The notes under the pieces were generated by a model. That model saw only the letters and a program-made list of their open reading frames with translations, did not search any database and was not told the origin of the DNA. The translations under genes were made by a program, and so were the position numbers. DNA of 64,000 nt from Notamacropus eugenii (Eukaryota > Chordata > Mammalia > Diprotodontia > Macropodidae). The stretch spans positions 391,056,853-391,120,852 of the forward strand of contig NC_092872.1 of assembly GCF_028372415.1 (NCBI RefSeq), written 5' to 3'. Positions 51,855 through 63,039 of the stretch are shown here, piece by piece (position 1 is the stretch's first letter; every line of letters starts with the position of its first letter).

Positions 51855-52310
51855 AAAAAAAGGTAATGGACCCACGCATGTAAGAATACTCATAGAAAAA
51901 CTTTTCGTTATAGCAAAGAATTAGAAAATAATAGATGTCCATCAATTCAGAAATAGATGAATAATGAATTTTTATATAGGAATACAGCCACACATAATAT
52001 TGTTCCATAAGAAATGATGAACATAATGGATTCAGAGAAACATAGGAAAATCTACACGTACTGAAACAGAGTGAAATGAGAAGAACCTGAAGAAGCTTTT
52101 CCATGACAATAATACAGACATAAGAGAAAACAGCTTTAAAAGAGGTCAAAGCTTTAATCAAAGCAAGAACCCATTTGGACTTTAAGAGGCCAGTGATGAA
52201 ACATTCCTCACACCTATTTGCAGAGGGGTAATAGTCTAGAGGTTCAATATAAGACATTGATTTTCAGATATAGTCAATGTATTTGTATGTATGTGTGTTT
52301 ATTTAAATAT
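51855..52310 (+). repeat. L1-type LINE 3' end, sense
   Basis: GTCCATCAATTCAGAAATAG ATGAATAATG, CATAAGAAATGATGAACATA ATGGATTCAGAGAAACATAG G and CTGAAACAGAGTGAAATGAG AAGAACC are the usual L1 3' end. The final part (CAGTGATGAAACATTCCTCA CACC) differs from the 3' UTR of the 18.7-kb L1, so it is another subfamily. A 134-codon minus-strand ORF over it is a shadow. Confidence 0.7.
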
Positions 52311-52525
52311 TTTTATTTTAAAGGATGATTTTTCTTGGGAGTAGGTTGACTAGAGTAATGGGAAATGATAAAGTAAAAGAAGAAAAAAGAGTATTTCAGC
52401 TAAAATACTGTCCTTTACAAGAAGAATTTTCTAATCCTTCTAAATTCTAGTGCCCTCTGTCTTATAATTATTGCCTATTTATCTTACATTGTACTTATTT
52501 CTCTTTTCTTCTGTACATTTTAGCC
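52311..52525. other. Intergenic, nothing recognised
   Basis: Short unassigned gap. Confidence 0.35.
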
Positions 52526-52527
52526 AG

Positions 52528-52680
52528 GCAATAAATATTTATTAAGCACCTATTCTTGCCCTGCACTCTGCTGTCTTGGGGATGCAAAAAGAGGCAAAAG
52601 ACTGATTCTAAATTTAAGGAGCTCACAAACTATTTGAGAGACAACAAGCAAACAAACATGGACAAACAAAATTTTCAAGA
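52528..52680 (-). repeat. L2 3' end, antisense
   Basis: AATAAATATTTATTAAGCAC CTATTC, TTGGGGATGCAAAAAGAGGC AAAAGAC and AAGGAGCTCACAAACTATTT GAGAGACAAC. Confidence 0.82.
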
Positions 52681-52734
52681 TTCTCTTTCTCTATATGTAT
52701 GCATATATGCATATACACAAATAAACATTGTGTA

Positions 52735-52822
52735 TGGGTAGATGGATAGATAGAGAGACAGAGAAAGACAGACAGACAGACAGATAGATGGATAGATAGA
52801 TGGATAGAAATAGAGATATACA
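52735..52822. repeat. (GATA)n/(GACA)n microsatellite
   Basis: TGGATAGATAGAGAGACAGA, ACAGACAGACAGACAGATAG and ATGGATAGATAGATGGATAG; a run of ten C follows at 52843-52852. Confidence 0.92.
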
Positions 52823-53019
52823 CTCCAGGCAGTAAGATGCACCCCCCCCCCCAGAATAAGCTTAAGATTTCTAAACTCAATAGTGTGCTGTTAACTTAAG
52901 GATTGATTGACTTTACCTCATCTCCCTCAGTCTCCTTTCGCCTTTCTGGAGGGTTGGTGGGTAAATATCAAACTGCTCCCAATAACTTCTTTTATAGAGG
53001 GCAAAAATTGGACTGTCAG

Positions 53020-53275
53020 ATCACTTTGCCCTGCTGACCTCTCTGGTTTCATCTCCAAGGAAGAAGATATGATTGCACTCTCTAGCCCATGGTGTCCTTC
53101 CCTACACCATTCTTCCTCTTTTTCTATAGTCTTCACTCTTGGACTGTAAGCTTAACATTACAAGGCAGTGTTTGTCTTTTATGTTTATTAATTGTGTCTT
53201 CAGTGCTTATCACAGTGCCTGTCATGTCATAGGTGCTTAATAAATGTTTATTGGATTTGATTGGATCTATTTACA
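53020..53275 (+). repeat. L2 3' end, sense
   Basis: CTTCACTCTTGGACTGTAAG CTT, TTCAGTGCTTATCACAGTGC CTGTCATG and ATAGGTGCTTAATAAATGTT TATTGG. Confidence 0.82.
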
Positions 53276-54410
53276 CGTAGAGAACTGCATATCTTCCTAA
53301 AGCTAGACAAATACATAGGTAATTTCATTTGAAAACTGGTTTTAACAGACAAGCTTTATACACAGTCTTTGTTTTTGTTCATATGTTAAAATGTATGTGT
53401 GTTTTTACTTATTAATATCAAACTAAAAAAGGAAATTTAATTGAAGACTATTAATTATTAGTATGGTGTTAGACTAGGTTTTAACTCCTCATTTATCTCA
53501 ATAAAAAAGACAGTGTAGCAGAACCAGCAATGAAAGGAAGAGAAGAAATGATGCAATACTCTTAGGAAAAACAACAAAAAACTAAAATCAATCTCCGTAG
53601 ACCATTGTTTCTGACATTGTTTCTCCCTGAACTCTACTCACAAAGCCAGTGGTCTTATTGACAGTAGGAGAGGGACATACCTATGTTACTCATGTAGGTT
53701 GCTGTATTAGATGCAAATTTTTGGAGTTAACCCCTTGGGAATGTTCTGGAGAACCTTTAGGGTTGCTTGAGCCCTGTGAATCAGATCAACCCTAAAGTCT
53801 AAAACAGAGGAAATTTTATGAACTCTGAATATCATATCTCCAGAAATCATAGAGAAAAATTAACCAGAATTATTAAAAGCAGACATAAAAGTAGAAATAG
53901 AATGCTTCCACAGAACAAAAGTAGAAATATTATCAAACAATAAAATTATAACATCAAATTATAAATGTTGTGAGCAGCTAGGAAAACAAAACAGGAAAAG
54001 AAAATTTTTCACATGTAATAAGTCTGTCTCAAAGTGATTCACACAATAGATGCATCTCTAGAGTTTTTCCCTCCACCCCCACCCCCAATGTCTCTAAGGG
54101 AATATGGTTACTACTAAGAAGAGAAGCAAGGGATTAGGGTGAAAACTTGAGCACCACTGTGATCTCCTCAGAGAGAATAGGTACTGACTAGATTAATATC
54201 TATTTGTTCCCTTAAATATTATTAGCCTAGAGCATATTTGCATGTCCACCCTAAATTCCTGATACTGTTTCTTAAAGGGGAAATAAGACTTCAATTACTA
54301 TATACAAGGATGGATTGCCTTCCCATCAAACCCCAGTTTCACGAAAAACATATGTAGAAAATAGTCAAGAAACCCATTTATCCATATTGATAGCAAAACA
54401 GAGATCAGAG
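53276..54410. other. Intergenic, mostly unassigned
   Basis: 53810-54000 may hold a decayed L1 ORF1-like scrap (CTCCAGAAATCATAGAGAAA AATTAACCAG). A C-rich CCACCCCCACCCCC patch is at 54073-54086. Nothing else recognised. Confidence 0.35.
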
Positions 54411-54411
54411 A

Positions 54412-54500
54412 ATGTGTGTGTGTGTGTATATGCATGTGTGTGTGTATAGATAGATAGATAAATAGATAGATAGATAGATATAGATATAGATATAGATATG
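54412..54500. repeat. (TG)n-(GATA)n compound microsatellite
   Basis: AATGTGTGTGTGTGTGTATA, then ATAGATAGATAGATAAATAG and repeated TAGATATAGATA. Confidence 0.93.
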
Positions 54501-54659
54501 TATACATAGAACAATACAATTTAAAGGACTTCTCTCAATAAGAGTAAGATAACTCAGATCAACCAAGAGATCAATCCAGATCTCACCCAAAGAAGGATTC
54601 ACTATATTTTATCAAGCTGTGACAGAGAAATGATGAATACTGCCAGTTCTTCCTAAATT

Positions 54660-54712
54660 GGCTTCTGGAGAAGGAGGAGGAGGAGGAAGAAGAAAAAGAA
54701 GACAGTTAAATG
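54660..54712. repeat. (GGA)n/(GAA)n purine tract
   Basis: GGAGAAGGAGGAGGAGGAGG AAGAAGAAAAAGAAGAC. Confidence 0.9.
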
Positions 54713-54819
54713 GGGGAAAGCTTTGCCATATATTTCACTGATAAATCTGTGATTTTATAGACATATAATAAAACAGCAAAAATATAAGACTTAGAGCTAT
54801 TTCCTCATATACAAATGGT

Positions 54820-55165
54820 AAGAGGATGTGAACAGCTTCCAAGAAAAGAACTACATATTGAAAATAACCATATGCTTCATGCTCCAAATTACTGATAGAA
54901 ATATAAATTATAACTTGAAAAATTCATTTCATATCCTGCAAATTTTAAAACTAGAAAAAATGGGAATTGATCATTCTGGAGACAGTGTAGGAAAACAAGC
55001 ATATTATGCATTGTTAGTAGACTATGAATTAATAAAACATTTGGAATATCAGCGGAATTAAGAAAAAATAATTATACTGTTTATATCTTTTGATCCAGCA
55101 ACTCCATTAATGTGAATAAATATTAAGTTAGATAAAACTTACAAACATACATAAGAAAAATATAA
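54820..55165 (+). repeat. L1-type LINE 3' region, sense
   Basis: TGCTCCAAATTACTGATAGA AATATAAATTATAACTTGAA, TGATCATTCTGGAGACAGTG TAGG and TCTTTTGATCCAGCAACTCC ATTAATGTG follow the end of L1 ORF2. Confidence 0.65.
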
Positions 55166-55214
55166 ATGGAGTTGTTTTGGAATAAATATTTAGATTGATT
55201 TCGTATGTAATTTT

Positions 55215-55400
55215 TAATTTGCCATTTTTAATAAGTTGTAATGACATCTTTTGCCCATTTATATACTTGGAAATGGTTTTTAGTTTTTATATTTCTTCTG
55301 ATTAATTGTATCTATGAAACAACACTTTTTTTGTGGAATATGACGCCAAGCATTTTTCTCCTATGCAATAATTTTCCTTCTCTTCTTCCTTTTTCTCCTT
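55215..55400 (-). repeat. L1-type 3' segment, inverted
   Basis: ATCTTTTGCCCATTTATATA CTTGGAAATGGTTTTTAGTT reads like the antisense L1 at about 19.68-19.73 kb. It lies between two sense L1 pieces. Confidence 0.5.
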
Positions 55401-55439
55401 CTTCTTATGAAAAAAAAGTCCTATGTATACCAACATTTT

Positions 55440-55900
55440 CATAAAAGCACATTTGTGATAGGAACAAAATGAATGCCTAATGTTTTGGGAATGGCTGAGA
55501 ATTTCTAGTATTTGAACAAAAGAGACATTATTGTTTAGTAAAAAAGTGAATATGAGATATATGGGAAAAAAAACCAACAAGATTTGGAAAAATGGATGCA
55601 GCGTAAAATAAGGAGAAGCAAAAGCAGAAGAAGTATATACAAAATGGCTTCAAGAATATAAATGACAAGATCACTTCAGGAAGCTAAACATCTGATTAAC
55701 TGAAAAAATGATAATAGTGCCAGTCAACGGAGAAAGTAACACATGTCCTTATCTCCCTCTGGTAGACACAGTATAGTCTATTTTGTAAAATAGAGTGAAC
55801 ATTATTGGATATTTTGAGTCTAACTTTAAAAATGTTTTTTTGACTTTGTTTTTTTCTTATTGATTTATTTTGATAACAGTGGGGAGAACAAAAGAGGAAA
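55440..55900 (+). repeat. L1-type LINE 3' end, sense
   Basis: ACATTTGTGATAGGAACAAA ATGAATGCC, GAATATGAGATATATGGG and AGATTTGGAAAAATGGATGC AG in L1 3' end order, highly diverged. Confidence 0.45.
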
Positions 55901-55929
55901 ATGACAAATGTTGCAAGGGCCATGGGGAA

Positions 55930-56450
55930 GCAGGCATGGTACTGAACTCTTAGGGGAACAGTGAGATGGTCATTCTGAAAAACAATTTGGAATTATGCCC
56001 CAAAGTTACTAAGTTGGACTTGTCCTTCAACATAGCTACTACAAGGCTTATATAATAAAGAGATCAAAGAAAGAGGAAAAGGATCTGTATGTACAAAAAC
56101 CATTTCTAGCAGCTCTTTTTCATAATAGTCTGAAAGTGGAAACCAACAATGTGCCTACATATCTACAAATGGCTAAACAAATTGTGATATATAAATGTAA
56201 TAGAGTATTATTGAGGCAGGTAGGTGGCACAGTGGAGAGTGCATTGGGTCTGGAGTTAGGAAAATGAGTTCAAATCTGGCCTCAGATGCCTCAAATATGA
56301 CCCAAGGCAATTCACTTTAAATTTGAACTGATGCAGTAAAGTGAGTAGAATTAGAACATATTCTAAGAGGACAACCATATGTAGGAAACAATTTTGAAAA
56401 TGTTTGGAACTCTAATAAGTACAATGATAAATTAATAGCAACAATTAATT
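55930..56450 (+). repeat. L1-type LINE 3' end, sense, split by a SINE
   Basis: TGGTCATTCTGAAAAACAAT TTGGAATTATGCCCC, AGCAGCTCTTTTTCATAATA GTC and CAAATTGTGATATATAAATG TAATAGAGTATTATTG, then after the SINE AACTGATGCAGTAAAGTGAG TAGAATTAGAACA. Confidence 0.72.
56208..56322 (+). repeat. MAR1-type SINE nested in L1
   Basis: AGGCAGGTAGGTGGCACAGT GGAGAGTGCATTGGG, GAGTTCAAATCTGGCCTCAG ATGCCTC and GACCCAAGGCAATTCACTTT. It interrupts L1 3' end sequence, so it is younger than that L1. Confidence 0.85.
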
Positions 56451-57500
56451 AATAGCAATAATTAATAGAAAGTAATAGCAATGGGATAATTAATTAATTC
56501 AAAGAAAAGGAAATCTGGTACCTATTTTCTGCTGGAAAGGCAATAGATTTAAAATGTAGAATGAAAAATGAAATGAATGTAGAAAATTTTTCTACTGGTC
56601 TATAAATATTTCATAAATATTTATAAATTTATAAATATTTCATCATGAGGGTTCTATTTTTCACTTTTAAAAATGTTCATTTGGGGGAAGTGAAAAAGAC
56701 ATTTTAAATGCTTATAAAACAAATGCATGGTAAAACAAGAGAGAATAATTTGAGGAGGTGGGATTAAGAAAAAGCTGTAGTTTCAGAAATGAGTGTAAAT
56801 GAAAAGCAAATCCATCAATAACACATAAAAATAAGATTTCATCTTAAAATTTGTCTGAAAATGAAGACATAAAATTGAGATGCAGTGCCTGGTGCAATAA
56901 AACGAAAGAGAAGAAAATAAATGGGAAAAAGTTGAGCGTTTTATGGAGTAGTAAAAAAACAATACACCATCATTTGGCCACACAGAGAAAAAAAAAATAT
57001 GTCTTTGTTTATAATTTGCTTCTGAAGAGTGTGGAAGTAGCAATATTTTGACCAGCTCTGAATAGTTGAAAGGAACATTGTTTTCTTGAGAAATATATAA
57101 TATAGGAGATATTTTATCTGATGGTCATAGTGATTGTATCACTGGAAGAAAGCTGTGAAATATCTCTAGCTTTAATGAAGTCATATTTGGGAAGTTAAAA
57201 AAAGTGTTAGCACAGATTTTATTTTCTTCTCTTCTGCCAATTGAAGGAATGGGGCACTATCAGAGAAAGAGTGACATGGGAAATGAATATCTCATTTAAA
57301 AGATGGTAAATACTAAGCTGGAGATCAAGTGTGTTTTGTGAAGACAGGGAAAATTCTGCTTTCTAGGATGTGTTGCTCTGATCCAAGGGTTTGGCAAGCT
57401 TGATATGAATCAACAGAGTGATGTAGCAGGCACAACAAACACCCAAATTCATAGTACTTGAAATGCAGCATTAGAAACTATCTATATATGCATGTACATG
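56451..57500. other. Intergenic, AT-rich, nothing recognised
   Basis: Has TAATTAAT-rich and ATAAATATTT-rich patches at 56.44-56.65 kb. No repeat family or exon recognised. Confidence 0.4.
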
Positions 57501-57532
57501 AATACTGTGTGTGTGTTTGTGTGTGTGTGTAA

Positions 57533-57729
57533 CCTGGGTGGGGTGAGGAACCTGCAGCCTTGAGGGCACATGTGGTCCTCTAAGTCCTCAAGTGTGGCCC
57601 TTTGACTGAATCCAAACTTCATAAAAGAAATCCCCTTAATAAAAGGATTTGTTCTTTAAAACCTGGACTCAGTCAAAAGGCTGAACTCAAGAATCCTAGA
57701 AGGCCACATATGCAAGTTTCCCACCCCTG
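57533..57729. mobile_element. Palindromic hAT-like MITE, second copy
   Basis: CTAAGTCCTCAAGTGTGGCC CTTTGACTGAATCCAAACTT and CTGGACTCAGTCAAAAGG match the 33.9-kb copy throughout. Ends are CCTGGGTGGGGTGAGGAACC TG and AAGTTTCCCACCCCTG. A (TG)n run directly precedes it. Confidence 0.85.
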
Positions 57730-57984
57730 AAAGAGCTTGTAGTGGGTGGATGGAAAGATGTTAGTTGGCTGTGATAGACACACAAAGAACGAGCATCAAT
57801 AAGACATATTTAAAATAAAAGTACAGTATATAAAAAGTAATTTTTCTATTAAATTATGTATGTATATAAATGCTTTTAAAGAAACAGTGGACATGACAAC
57901 ATCTTATACAATTCCCTTTATTACTATTCTTAGCATGTTGAAATGTTTGCATTGATGATTGTTGAGTTCATAATAAAAAGAAAA

Positions 57985-58050
57985 TGAAAAAGAAATGCAG
58001 GGAGGGAGAAAGGGAGGAGGGAGAGAGAGAAAGAGGAGAGAGAGAGATGG
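57985..58050. repeat. (GGGA)n/(GA)n purine tract
   Basis: GCAGGGAGGGAGAAAGGGAG GAGGGAGAGAGAGAAAGAGG. Confidence 0.9.
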
Positions 58051-58217
58051 TATGTTCAGGATAATTTAGACTTTAAGTAAGGAAAAAGTCTTTTAATGAT
58101 AATTGTTATCCCAGATTGGAATGGGCCACTTCAGTAGGCTCTGGATTCTTTCACATTGGGTCACTTCAAGCAAAAACTCCATAACCATTTTTTAGTTACA
58201 TCACAGAGGGAATTCAC

Positions 58218-58508
58218 TATAGGGGCAGTTAGGTGGTACAGTTAGGTTAGGCAATAAATGAAGTGCAGGTCCTGGAGTCAGGAAGACTTATCTTCCTGAG
58301 TTCAAATCCAGGTTTAGACACGTAATAGCTATGTTACTCAATATAGTTAACTCTGCAAGTTACTTAACCCTATTCGCCTCAGTTCCCTCATATGTAAATA
58401 AGCTGGAGAAGAGTATGTTAAATCACTCCAGTATCTTTGCCAAGAAAATCTCAAATGGAATCATGAAGAGTTGAACACAACTAAAAAATGACTGAACATC
58501 AGTAACAG
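58218..58508 (+). repeat. MAR1 CORE-SINE, full length, sense
   Basis: AGGGGCAGTTAGGTGGTACA GTTAGG, CCTGGAGTCAGGAAGACTTA TCTTCCTGAGTTCAAATCC, CAAGTTACTTAACCCTATTC GCCTCAG and the tail CACTCCAGTATCTTTGCCAA GAAAATC with GAAGAGTTGAACACAACTAA. Confidence 0.9.
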
Positions 58509-59845
58509 AGGCAATTCTCATTCACACATAGTTTAGATTATCTCTTTTTTTTTTTTGAATGCACTCAAAATTCTTGAATTCTTGGAGATATACAGAGAAG
58601 AGCAGGGTACTTATATGCCATATGAGGATTGTTTGAAGGAAATATGGATACTTAGTCTGGAGAAAAAAAGATTTCAGGAGGACATCACTGCAGTTTCCAA
58701 ATATTTGATAGAGTGTTGTTGAAAAATGGAATGGGCTTATTCTGGAGTCATAAAATTTTTGATCTCTGAACCTCATGAAAGAGATATTGGATAGCCAGAT
58801 AGCCATTTAGGAATGCCATAGTTGGGGGGTATCTATTAACATACAAACTATAGTAATTCTGGGGTTTCTTCTAATTGCGTGACTTTCCATACTATTCTAT
58901 TTATAAAAAGAGAGGGATGATGAATATTTTACCTAACAACTCTTACCAGAGAAATAATGGAATTGATGGAGACAAATATTTTTGGACATATGACATATTA
59001 GAATTTGTTTTGTTTGATAAAGCATATTTGTTGTAATCTTATTTTCTTTATTGTGCAATTGAGAAGTAAATGAGGAAGAGAAAAAATGATATTTATCAAT
59101 CAGGAAATTTTAGATAGAAGGAAATAAAAGTTGCAAATGGAAAAGAGAGGATAAAACTAGATTATTTTCAGGTCAATTTTAATTCTAAAATCTTCTTATG
59201 CAATGTTTTAACCCTGCTAAATGGTATACATTGTCTACTAGCCTCATATTAAAGTAACACTGAAAACTATTAAATAATTTCATTGATGAAAAACTAACTA
59301 CTTATGAGAGGAAGGATGATTTGCTTCTATGAAGTTTTCCTGATTGATTATGTCTTATTGTTGAATAACTCTTGTAATTTCTGCTTTTTGGCACTCTAAC
59401 CACTTTTTGCCCAGAAGTGTAAATGATGGTCATTGTTCTAAAACCTAGTTAGTTATCTATATGAATCTTTTTAACTATATGTGTTGGTGAGACTATGAGC
59501 AAATATTGAGGAGAAAAGTGTCCTCCTCGACTCAACAACAACAACAAAAAAGGCTTTTTGGAACAACGTATTTGAAACAAAATAATATTTGGGAACTGTG
59601 AAATAATATCCCATAACATCATTCATCTGAGATTGCTGCAAAGACGGCAGCCTTGTGGCAAAGCCAAAATGAAACTGGTTTATTTCTCTCTCCTTTTCTA
59701 CACACTACCCTCAAACCCTCCTGCCCTTCACATTTATCCCCCAAGTTTCTTTTCTTGAAATTAAATATTTCCTTTTCTTTCTAGAATTGTAAACTAGATA
59801 GGCACAAACTGATGTTTTAGGGTTCCCTGTGCAAATCTCAAGTGA
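58509..59845. other. Intergenic, unassigned
   Basis: A T-run at 58544-58556. 58590-58830 (GGAGAAAAAAAGATTTCAGG AGGACATCACTGCAGTTTCC) resembles an ancient mammalian interspersed repeat that I cannot name. Nothing else recognised. Confidence 0.35.
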
Positions 59846-59849
59846 TTCG

Positions 59850-60100
59850 TCCTGTTTAGTGGAAAGAACCTGAGGCTTGGATAGGATTGAATGTGAATTC
59901 TATTTCTAATATTACTAAATTTCTGAACTTGGGCAAGGAACTTCACCTTCTCATAAGACATTGGTAAGAAGAGCACTGGATCTGCCATCAAGAGAAAGCA
60001 AAGTTCAAATATGTCTCTATTAGTTATAGGTAAGCAGCAAAAACAATAGGAACAAGAACTAGCATTTCTTTGGTGCCTACTATATGCCAAGTGATGAGAA
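59850..60100 (+). repeat. Old SINE remnants, sense
   Basis: AACTTGGGCAAGGAACTTCA CC and TGGTGCCTACTATATGCCAA GTGATGAG are MIR/L2-like; the rest is diverged. Confidence 0.45.
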
Positions 60101-60104
60101 ACAG

Positions 60105-60300
60105 CACTTCACACCTGAATTATTGTACATCTTCCATTCAGCCACCACAGTGATTTTTCCTAAAGTACAGATCAGACCATGTCATTTCCACCCCCACCTC
60201 CAATTCAATAAACTCCAGTGGCTCCCTATTGCCTCCAAGATGAAATACAAAGTTCTCTGGCATTTAAAACCTTCCAGAACCTACTCTATCCCCACCCCCT
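60105..60300 (+). repeat. L2 LINE fragment, sense
   Basis: TTCCATTCAGCCACCACAGT GATTTTTCC, CAGATCAGACCATGTCATTT CC and CTCCAGTGGCTCCCTATTGC CTCCAAGATGAAATACAAAG. Confidence 0.85.
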
Positions 60301-60439
60301 CATACAGTTTTTTTTTATAATTTATGCACCAATCACAACAACACATAACTTCCATCCAGTGATCAATTGTACAAAGGTCTAGAAATAGGAGATGGGACAT
60401 ATCTACAAGGAAATCACAAGTAGACTAGCTTAACTGTTG

Positions 60440-60760
60440 AATTCCTATGCATTCCTTAAATCCCTACTCAGTTACTACCTTTTCTTAGTTATAATCTTTC
60501 TTAATCTCTCTACTACCTTTAAGAAAATTGACCACCCTTTTCTCCTGGATCCTCTCCTGTCTTTGGGATTTTTGACACTCTTTAATTATCCTCCTATCAG
60601 ACTAGAACTCACTTTCCTTTACTGAATCATCTTCCACATATTAACCCCAGTTGTGAATTTACCCTACAGCTCTTTCCCAGGATTCTTTCTGTTCTGTCTC
60701 TGTACTTTCATACTTGATCATCTTATCAGATGACTCCAAGATTCATATATTTAGCCCTAG
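60440..60760 (+). repeat. L2 LINE ORF2 fragment, sense
   Basis: TTTTCTCCTGGATCCTCTCC TG, GGGATTTTTGACACTC and TTATCAGATGACTCCAAGAT TCATATATTTAGCCC. This part lies upstream of the 60.1-kb piece in the L2 consensus, so it is a separate copy or a rearranged one. Confidence 0.6.
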
Positions 60761-60764
60761 TCTT

Positions 60765-61065
60765 ACTTCTAAGCTTAGAATCAAAAAGCATATTCAGCAA
60801 GTACTTTGAAGAAATGTTGAGGTATACTATCAGTAGAGAAAAAAGGCAGATTGGACTAGCTTTAGAGAAAATTATGAACTGGATAATTCTATCCACTCTG
60901 AAACCCTGAAATTGGCAACCATCTTTTTTGACAGCTTCCCTCCTCTTTAAACTACTTTCACCCTTATGTTTTCCCAAATCTTGAAATATGGTGCCTACCC
61001 TCTGCCTGCCTCCTTAACTTCCTATTAGTACTCCATTCTCCAGGGGCTATCCCCCTGACTATCTT
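60765..61065. other. Intergenic, unassigned
   Basis: Nothing recognised; may include more L2 5' sequence. Confidence 0.35.
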
Positions 61066-61069
61066 TTAA

Positions 61070-61345
61070 AAAGGCCTCTTCACTGAAGGGGCATTACCTC
61101 ACTTTAAGTGAGTACTGGAAAAAGCCTTAGCCTAAAAAGCCAAGGTCTCCCATTACATCCTGGGCCATCTCCAGTCATCCTGATGAATATCTAGTGACTG
61201 GATCCAGATGGGTCAAGAGGAAAAAGTGAGACTAGTGACCCTGCACAGCCCTCCCTCACTCAAAACAAAGTCAAGTGCAAGTCATATCATAATCTCTTGG
61301 ATGTCATGGTCCTCTTAGAAAATGAAGGACAAACACTACTGCTGC
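61070..61345 (+). repeat. Marsupial RTE-tailed SINE, sense
   Basis: GGGGCATTACCTCACTTTAA GTGAGTACTGG, CAAGGTCTCCCATTACATCC TGGGCCATCTCCAG, GCACAGCCCTCCCTCACTCA and the tail GATGTCATGGTCCTCTTAGA AAATGAAGGACAAACAC. Same family as the antisense copy at 37.8 kb. Confidence 0.78.
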
Positions 61346-61578
61346 TACTATAAACCAAGTACTTTACAAATATAATCTCATTGATCTTTACAATGACCTT
61401 GGGAAGTAGGTGCCATTGTGATTCCCATCTTACAGCTGAAGAAATTGAGGCAAATAGCATATAAGTGAGTTGTCCAAGGTTATGTAGCTAGTAAACATCT
61501 ATGGCCATATTTAAACTCAAATCTTCCTGACTCTGGTCTGATCCTTTGTCCATTGTGTCACTTAGCTGCCTGATGTAC
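61345..61578 (-). repeat. MAR1-type CORE-SINE, antisense
   Basis: AAGTACTTTACAAATATAAT CTCATTG, CATCTTACAGCTGAAGAAAT TGAGG, TCTTCCTGACTCTGG and the end CCATTGTGTCACTTAGCTGC CTG. Confidence 0.85.
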
Positions 61579-61599
61579 AAAGTAATTCTTTCAGATTAG

Positions 61600-61990
61600 A
61601 ATATTGTGATTTAAAGGGGCAAAGGACCTCAAAGTGTTCCAATACAACCTTCTCATTTGAAAAACAAAAGGAAACTAGGCCCAGAAAAGTTAAATGACTT
61701 GCCCAATTTTACACAGATGGTAGTTGCCATATTTGTTATTGTAGTCTTTGCTAACATTTGACTAGCTCCTTAAGTTCTGTGAAACATGATACATACCTCA
61801 TCTTACTTGAGTTTCACTATACTGTGATGTAAGTAATTGGGGGATAATTATTTCCATTACGTAGGAGGAAATTGAGACTAAGAGATAATAAGTTTTCCAG
61901 GGTCACAAAGCTGTTAAGTGCATAAAGCAGGATTTGAAGTCATGTTTTTCTGACTACAAGTCCAATGCTACATGCTTATTCCAAAGTTGC
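61600..61990 (-). repeat. Two further SINE remnants, antisense
   Basis: 61600-61725: GGACCTCAAAGTGTTCCAAT, AACTAGGCCCAGAAAAGTTA AATGACTTGCCC. 61745-61990: GGAAATTGAGACTAAGAGAT, CAGGGTCACAAAGCTGTTAA GTGC and TTTTCTGACTACAAGTCCAA TGC. Confidence 0.68.
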
Positions 61991-62570
61991 ACCTTTTCTA
62001 CTTGCAGTAAATGTACATAAGCAAATGATGTATAAAAGAAAAAGAGCTTTACAAATGTCAGTCATTAAGGCTTCACAAAGTTGTTATTAGAAATGACTTT
62101 TGTATATGTGAAAGAGTGACATAGATGTAAAAGACTATTATTTAGAAAAGATGTTGGATTAAGTGACCTTTCAGGTACCTTCCAGATCTCACATTCTGTA
62201 TTTTCATATTTCCTCCAGGGCCCTGTTCCCCTCAAACAGAGTCAGACTTGACTGGTCCAACCATGGAATATTAACTGTGCTGTAGCGGAAGCTATGCTTC
62301 TCAGTTCAAGTCTGGTCCCATCTCCGTTATAATATTGTTTCATGAGTTGTTTCCATACAGTCACATACAGTGTAGAGAGAATGCAAAACACTGAAGTGAG
62401 GAGGCATGAATTTCCTTAAAGGTCAGTTCATATGCTCTGTCATACAGAAAGCACATTTTCATCTCACCAGGACTTCAGAATCTAACTTTGTATATAATTT
62501 TACATGAATATATTTTTTTATTTATTTGCTTTGAATTTACTTATTATTTATATATTTATTTATTTAACAT
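61991..62570. other. Intergenic, mostly unassigned
   Basis: A SINE scrap at about 62150-62200 (TTAAGTGACCTTTCAGGTAC CTTCCAGATC). An AT-rich TTTATTTATT patch begins at 62505. Confidence 0.4.
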
Positions 62571-62574
62571 GTGC

Positions 62575-62700
62575 TATTTACTCCTAATAGAATTTAATCT
62601 CCTTGAGAGCTAGGATTCTATTTTTTTTCCCCCTGTATCCCAAGTTCCTAGTACAAGGCATGGACTTTAGGTGCTTAATTAATATTAAATAAAGAAAAGC
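62575..62700 (+). repeat. L2 3' end, sense
   Basis: TTTAATCTCCTTGAGAGCTA GGATTC, CCCTGTATCCCAAGTTCCTA GTAC and TAGGTGCTTAATTAATATTA AATA. Confidence 0.78.
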
Positions 62701-63039
62701 ATATATGGACTTAGCATCTTAATGGTGATTATGTTTAATCCACTTTAGTTCATTTAAAGGCAAAATGTGATAGAAAAATCAATTAGGCTGGGGTTAATAG
62801 TGCATGGCCTTTTCTATTTCACAAACATTAAAAGAAGTTTTGCAGAGTACAGTAGTAAGGTAAAAATCAGTAAACACCTTCTGAGCAGAATACACTCAAT
62901 CCAAGGAGGGAAATCTATGCACTCTGGTTACATGATATGTATTCCAAATTATTTTGACTCTTTCTACTAATGTCTGTTTTTAAGATTCAGTCTTGCCTGT
63001 AGCATTATGAATTTGAAATTGCAGAATAAGATTCTCATT
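62701..63039. other. Intergenic, nothing recognised
   Basis: Short AT-rich segment before the L1 5' end. Confidence 0.35.

Noticed and set aside
51853-52257. 134-codon minus-strand ORF, the longest in the window
   Set aside because: It lies wholly over sense L1 3' end sequence and is therefore a shadow.
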